From Psychroflexus aurantiacus (GTDB lineage Bacteria; Bacteroidota; Bacteroidia; Flavobacteriales; Flavobacteriaceae): a stretch of 64,000 nucleotides of DNA. The translations under genes and the position numbers were made by a program. How positions within the stretch are numbered: the first letter of the stretch is position 1; each line of letters opens with the position of its first letter. The stretch spans positions 434,001 through 498,000 of the forward strand of contig NZ_JAAIKD010000002.1 in the NCBI RefSeq assembly GCF_010820555.1. Reading direction: 5' to 3'. The notes below the pieces were generated by a model that ran no database searches, was not told where the DNA came from, and worked only from the letters and a program-made list of their open reading frames with translations. This document shows positions 61,617 through 64,000 of the stretch, piece by piece.

Positions 61617-62954
61617 TTAAATTCCTGTATAATTGGACGGGGTGATGGCTCTTAACTCGGTCTTGACTGCATCTGAAACGTCTAGGGAGTCGATGAAAGA
61701 AGAAATGCTTTGTTCATCTATTTTAGAATTGGTCCTCGTCAGGCCCTTTAAAGCTTCGTAAGGATTTTCAAAATTCTCTCGTCTCAAAATCGTCTGAATG
61801 GCTTCAGCCACAACAGCCCAGTTTTCATTTAGATCTCTTTCAATTTTATCTGCATTTAAAACCAGTTTGTCCAGTCCCTTGGCGGTGGATTGCAGGGCAA
61901 TCAGCATGTGACCCATCGGCACGCCAATATTTCTTAAAACGGTACTATCGGTTAAGTCTCTTTGCAGGCGACTGATAGGGAGTTTTGCTGAAAGATGCTC
62001 CAGTAAAGCATTGGCAATACCCAGGTTCCCTTCAGAATTCTCAAAATCGATGGGATTGACCTTATGCGGCATGGCGGAAGAACCCACTTCTCCTTTTTTG
62101 ATTTTTTGCTTGAAATAATCCATTGACACATAGCTCCAGATGTCCTTATCGAAATCGAGAAGAATGGTATTGAGACGTTTCATGGCATCAAAACTAGAGG
62201 CCATATTGTCGTAATGCTCTATTTGGGTGGTTGGAAAGGAATGTTTTAACTTTAATCGGTTTTCAACAAATTCTTTTCCAAAAGCCCGCCAGTCGATGTC
62301 CGGATAAGCGACTTTATGCGCATTGAAATTCCCGGTAGCGCCACCAAATTTGGCGGAGGAAGGTATAGCTGTCAACTGACTTAGCTGTTCCTGAAGTCTC
62401 ACGACAAAAACCTCGAATTCCTTTCCCAGTCGGGTAGGGGAAGCGGGTTGCCCGTGAGTTCTGGCCAGCATAGGAACTGCAGCCCATTCCTCAGCTTTCG
62501 CTTTTATCTTGCTGATGACCTGTTCCAGCTCTGGAATATAAACCTCGTGAATGGCTTCAAGTAAGCTAAGCGGCACAGCCGTATTGTTGATATCCTGAGA
62601 AGTCAGTCCGAAATGTATGAATTCTTTAGAGGTTTTCAGATTCAGATGATCCATGCGCTCTTTGATGAAATACTCCACCGCTTTCACATCGTGATTGGTC
62701 ACTTTTTCAATCGATTTGATGTGTTCCGCATCTTCAAGGCTGAAATCCAGATAAATAGAGCGCAAACTCGGGTATAGGGCCCTGTCCACCTCTTTTAACT
62801 GCGGAAGTGGCAGTTCACACAAGGCAATAAAATATTCAATTTCCACACGGACTCTGTACTTGATCAAGGCGTGTTCGCTAAAATAGCGATTTAGAGATTT
62901 CGTTTTGTTAGCGTAGCGCCCATCGATAGGAGAAATAGCATCAAGTGAATTCAT
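61617..62954 (-). CDS. purB: Adenylosuccinate lyase
   Basis: The 445-residue protein has SPIDGRYANKTKSLNRYFSEHALIKYRV, the catalytic HFGLTSQDINNTA, RTHGQPASPT and the fumarase/aspartase signature GSSAMPHKVNPIDFEN. Sequence fits the E. coli PurB-like branch. It acts twice in purine synthesis. A -7 box lies 24 bp upstream. Confidence 0.96.
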   Translation of the reverse strand: MNSLDAISPIDGRYANKTKSLNRYFSEHALIKYRVRVEIEYFIALCELPLPQLKEVDRALYPSLRSIYLDFSLEDAEHIKSIEKVTNHDVKAVEYFIKERMDHLNLKTSKEFIHFGLTSQDINNTAVPLSLLEAIHEVYIPELEQVISKIKAKAEEWAAVPMLARTHGQPASPTRLGKEFEVFVVRLQEQLSQLTAIPSSAKFGGATGNFNAHKVAYPDIDWRAFGKEFVENRLKLKHSFPTTQIEHYDNMASSFDAMKRLNTILLDFDKDIWSYVSMDYFKQKIKKGEVGSSAMPHKVNPIDFENSEGNLGIANALLEHLSAKLPISRLQRDLTDSTVLRNIGVPMGHMLIALQSTAKGLDKLVLNADKIERDLNENWAVVAEAIQTILRRENFENPYEALKGLTRTNSKIDEQSISSFIDSLDVSDAVKTELRAITPSNYTGI

Positions 62955-62977
62955 GAATTCAAATTTAATTTTACCCG

Positions 62978-62985
62978 CAAATATA
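62978..62985 (-). promoter_or_regulatory. Promoter -7 box ahead of purB
   Basis: TATATTTG on the minus strand matches TAnnTTTG, 24 bp upstream of the purB start. A -33 element was not identified. Confidence 0.45.
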
Positions 62986-63027
62986 AGCTATCAGGACCAC
63001 TTCTTTTTTGTAAAACCGATTTAGTTT

Positions 63028-63744
63028 TCAGTACTGAATCACTTCGGAACCTGTTTTAAATCGACTTAAGTCAAGAAGCTGCTTAACGACTTTTTCAACG
63101 CCAGTCGTCGCCTTTTCAGCAAACACCTGAACATGCCTGGAAGGCGTGATGGAGGGACTTGGGTCGATAAAGTAAATGGGAGTGTGTTTCGGAGCATAAT
63201 CGATTAATCCGGCAGCCGGATAGACTTGCATGGAGGTCCCTACGATGATGATCATATCGGTTTGTTTGAGAATGTCAATGGCTTTTTCCATCATAGGAAC
63301 CTCCTCGCCAAACCAGACCACATGAGGTCTTAACTGCTGGTTTTCGCTATTGACATTGCCGAGCCTGAGGTCATCCCTCCAGTCGTAAATCAGGCTTTCA
63401 TCAGATACACTTCTTGCTTTCATGAGTTCCCCATGAAGATGAGTGATTCGGGAGCTGCCGGCACGCTCATGTAAATCATCCACATTCTGAGTGATGATAT
63501 CCACCTGGTAGTGCTTTTCGAGATCGACCAAGGCTTTATGTGCTGCATTTGGACGCACGTTTTTTAACTGCTGGCGTCTTTTGTTGTAAAATTCTAAAAC
63601 CAATTCTGGATTTTGCTCGAAGCCCTCGGGGGTAGCGACCTGCATCACATCATGGCCTTCCCAGAGTCCGTCGTGGTCTCTGAATGTTTTTACACCACTT
63701 TCTGCGCTTATTCCTGCTCCAGTAAGTATGCTGATGTGTTTCAA
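63028..63744 (-). CDS. Sir2-type NAD-dependent protein deacylase without zinc cysteines
   Basis: The 238-residue sirtuin has GAGISAESGVKTFRD, TQNVDDLHERAG, the catalytic HLHGEL and the C-terminal VGTSMQVYPAAG. The Tyr and Arg of FYNKRRQQL match the class III (CobB/SIRT5) signature for succinyl- or malonyl-lysine. The four zinc-binding cysteines between HGEL and VVWFGE are absent. It follows a short gene by 3 bp on the same strand. Confidence 0.9.
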   Translation of the reverse strand: MKHISILTGAGISAESGVKTFRDHDGLWEGHDVMQVATPEGFEQNPELVLEFYNKRRQQLKNVRPNAAHKALVDLEKHYQVDIITQNVDDLHERAGSSRITHLHGELMKARSVSDESLIYDWRDDLRLGNVNSENQQLRPHVVWFGEEVPMMEKAIDILKQTDMIIIVGTSMQVYPAAGLIDYAPKHTPIYFIDPSPSITPSRHVQVFAEKATTGVEKVVKQLLDLSRFKTGSEVIQY

Positions 63745-63747
63745 TGT

Positions 63748-63957
63748 TTATCGGTTTATGGCTCTGTATTCCTCGTAACAGCTGCTTATAGCGTCAAGAA
63801 CCTGCAAGTCGTTGGCTGTCGTGATAAAGTCTCTGGAATAATTGCATCTGTCCAGAACCTGATCGATATCGTCTTTGCTGATCTGGAGTACGGCTGAGAG
63901 TGTTTCTCTGTCGAATTTGTCCTGGAGAATCTCCTGAATGCTCTCGTTCATTTTCAT
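63748..63957 (-). CDS. Short helical protein of unknown function, possibly 5'-incomplete
   Basis: The frame ends at 63748 and stays open to the window edge. The start at 63957 (MKMNES...) gives 69 residues and is a guess; 63975 is another start. A larger protein reaching past 64000 is also possible. The sequence is helical (SIQEILQDKFDRETLSAVLQ, then a final helix) with no known motif. It lies 3 bp before the sirtuin gene, so the two are probably co-transcribed. Confidence 0.45.
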   Translation of the reverse strand: MKMNESIQEILQDKFDRETLSAVLQISKDDIDQVLDRCNYSRDFITTANDLQVLDAISSCYEEYRAINR

Positions 63958-64000
63958 CTTTCGAAGACGACGCATCTGCTGATCCTTTTTGCTGAAGGTC

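Overview
The window reads as a chromosomal segment of a marine-type Flavobacteriaceae bacterium (Bacteroidota). The evidence is Bacteroidetes-style promoters (TAnnTTTG -7 boxes), many lipoproteins with short lipoboxes, a signal peptidase I of about 520 residues, a DUF5683 gene beside parAB, a menaquinone gene (menA), and a gene pair that fits sulfonolipid (capnine-type) synthesis. No rRNA, tRNA or CRISPR array was seen.

Positions 1-7250 are accessory. A minus-strand run begins with a fused type IIG restriction-modification enzyme (2442-5414). It continues with a HEPN-like protein, a membrane-anchored PD-(D/E)XK protein and a DUF262 (GmrSD-like) protein cut by the window edge. This looks like an anti-phage defence cassette. 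A GTTGC-rich repeat region and an orphan membrane gene (5861-6682) separate it from the next block.

Positions 7335-13125 hold a compact integrative element beside the 3' end of mnmE: tyrosine integrase, two zinc-ribbon/HTH-type proteins, an excisionase-like HTH protein, two unknown proteins and an SF3-type replicative helicase. The helicase gene ends at a perfect inverted repeat built from TGTTGAC words. Copies of a sequence from mnmE that encodes GEITGEVTND recur inside and just upstream of the first element gene, which marks the likely recombination zone.

From 13 kb onward the window is mostly core genome. In order it holds mnmE, dnaN, two rhodaneses, a marR-nitroreductase-yceI operon, a four-gene polysaccharide export/UDP-sugar cassette (wza-wzc-tviB-tviC-like), ybaB, a decayed SYLF-domain gene and an S9 oligopeptidase. 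These are followed by a cysteate synthase/cysteate acyltransferase-like pair, an outer-membrane protein and a GbsR-controlled RND efflux operon.

The right half holds fasciclin, NUDIX, thioesterase, galE, nnrDE and hutH genes, a recF-lipoprotein-DUF721 operon, and TPR-ribH-mutL-rhomboid-rhomboid-EEP genes in one direction. On the opposite strand lies a long housekeeping run: wbqC, lepB, dapB, DUF5683, parB, parA, an SDR reductase, menA, purB and a sirtuin. Functions are assigned from motifs read in the translations; no database search was possible.
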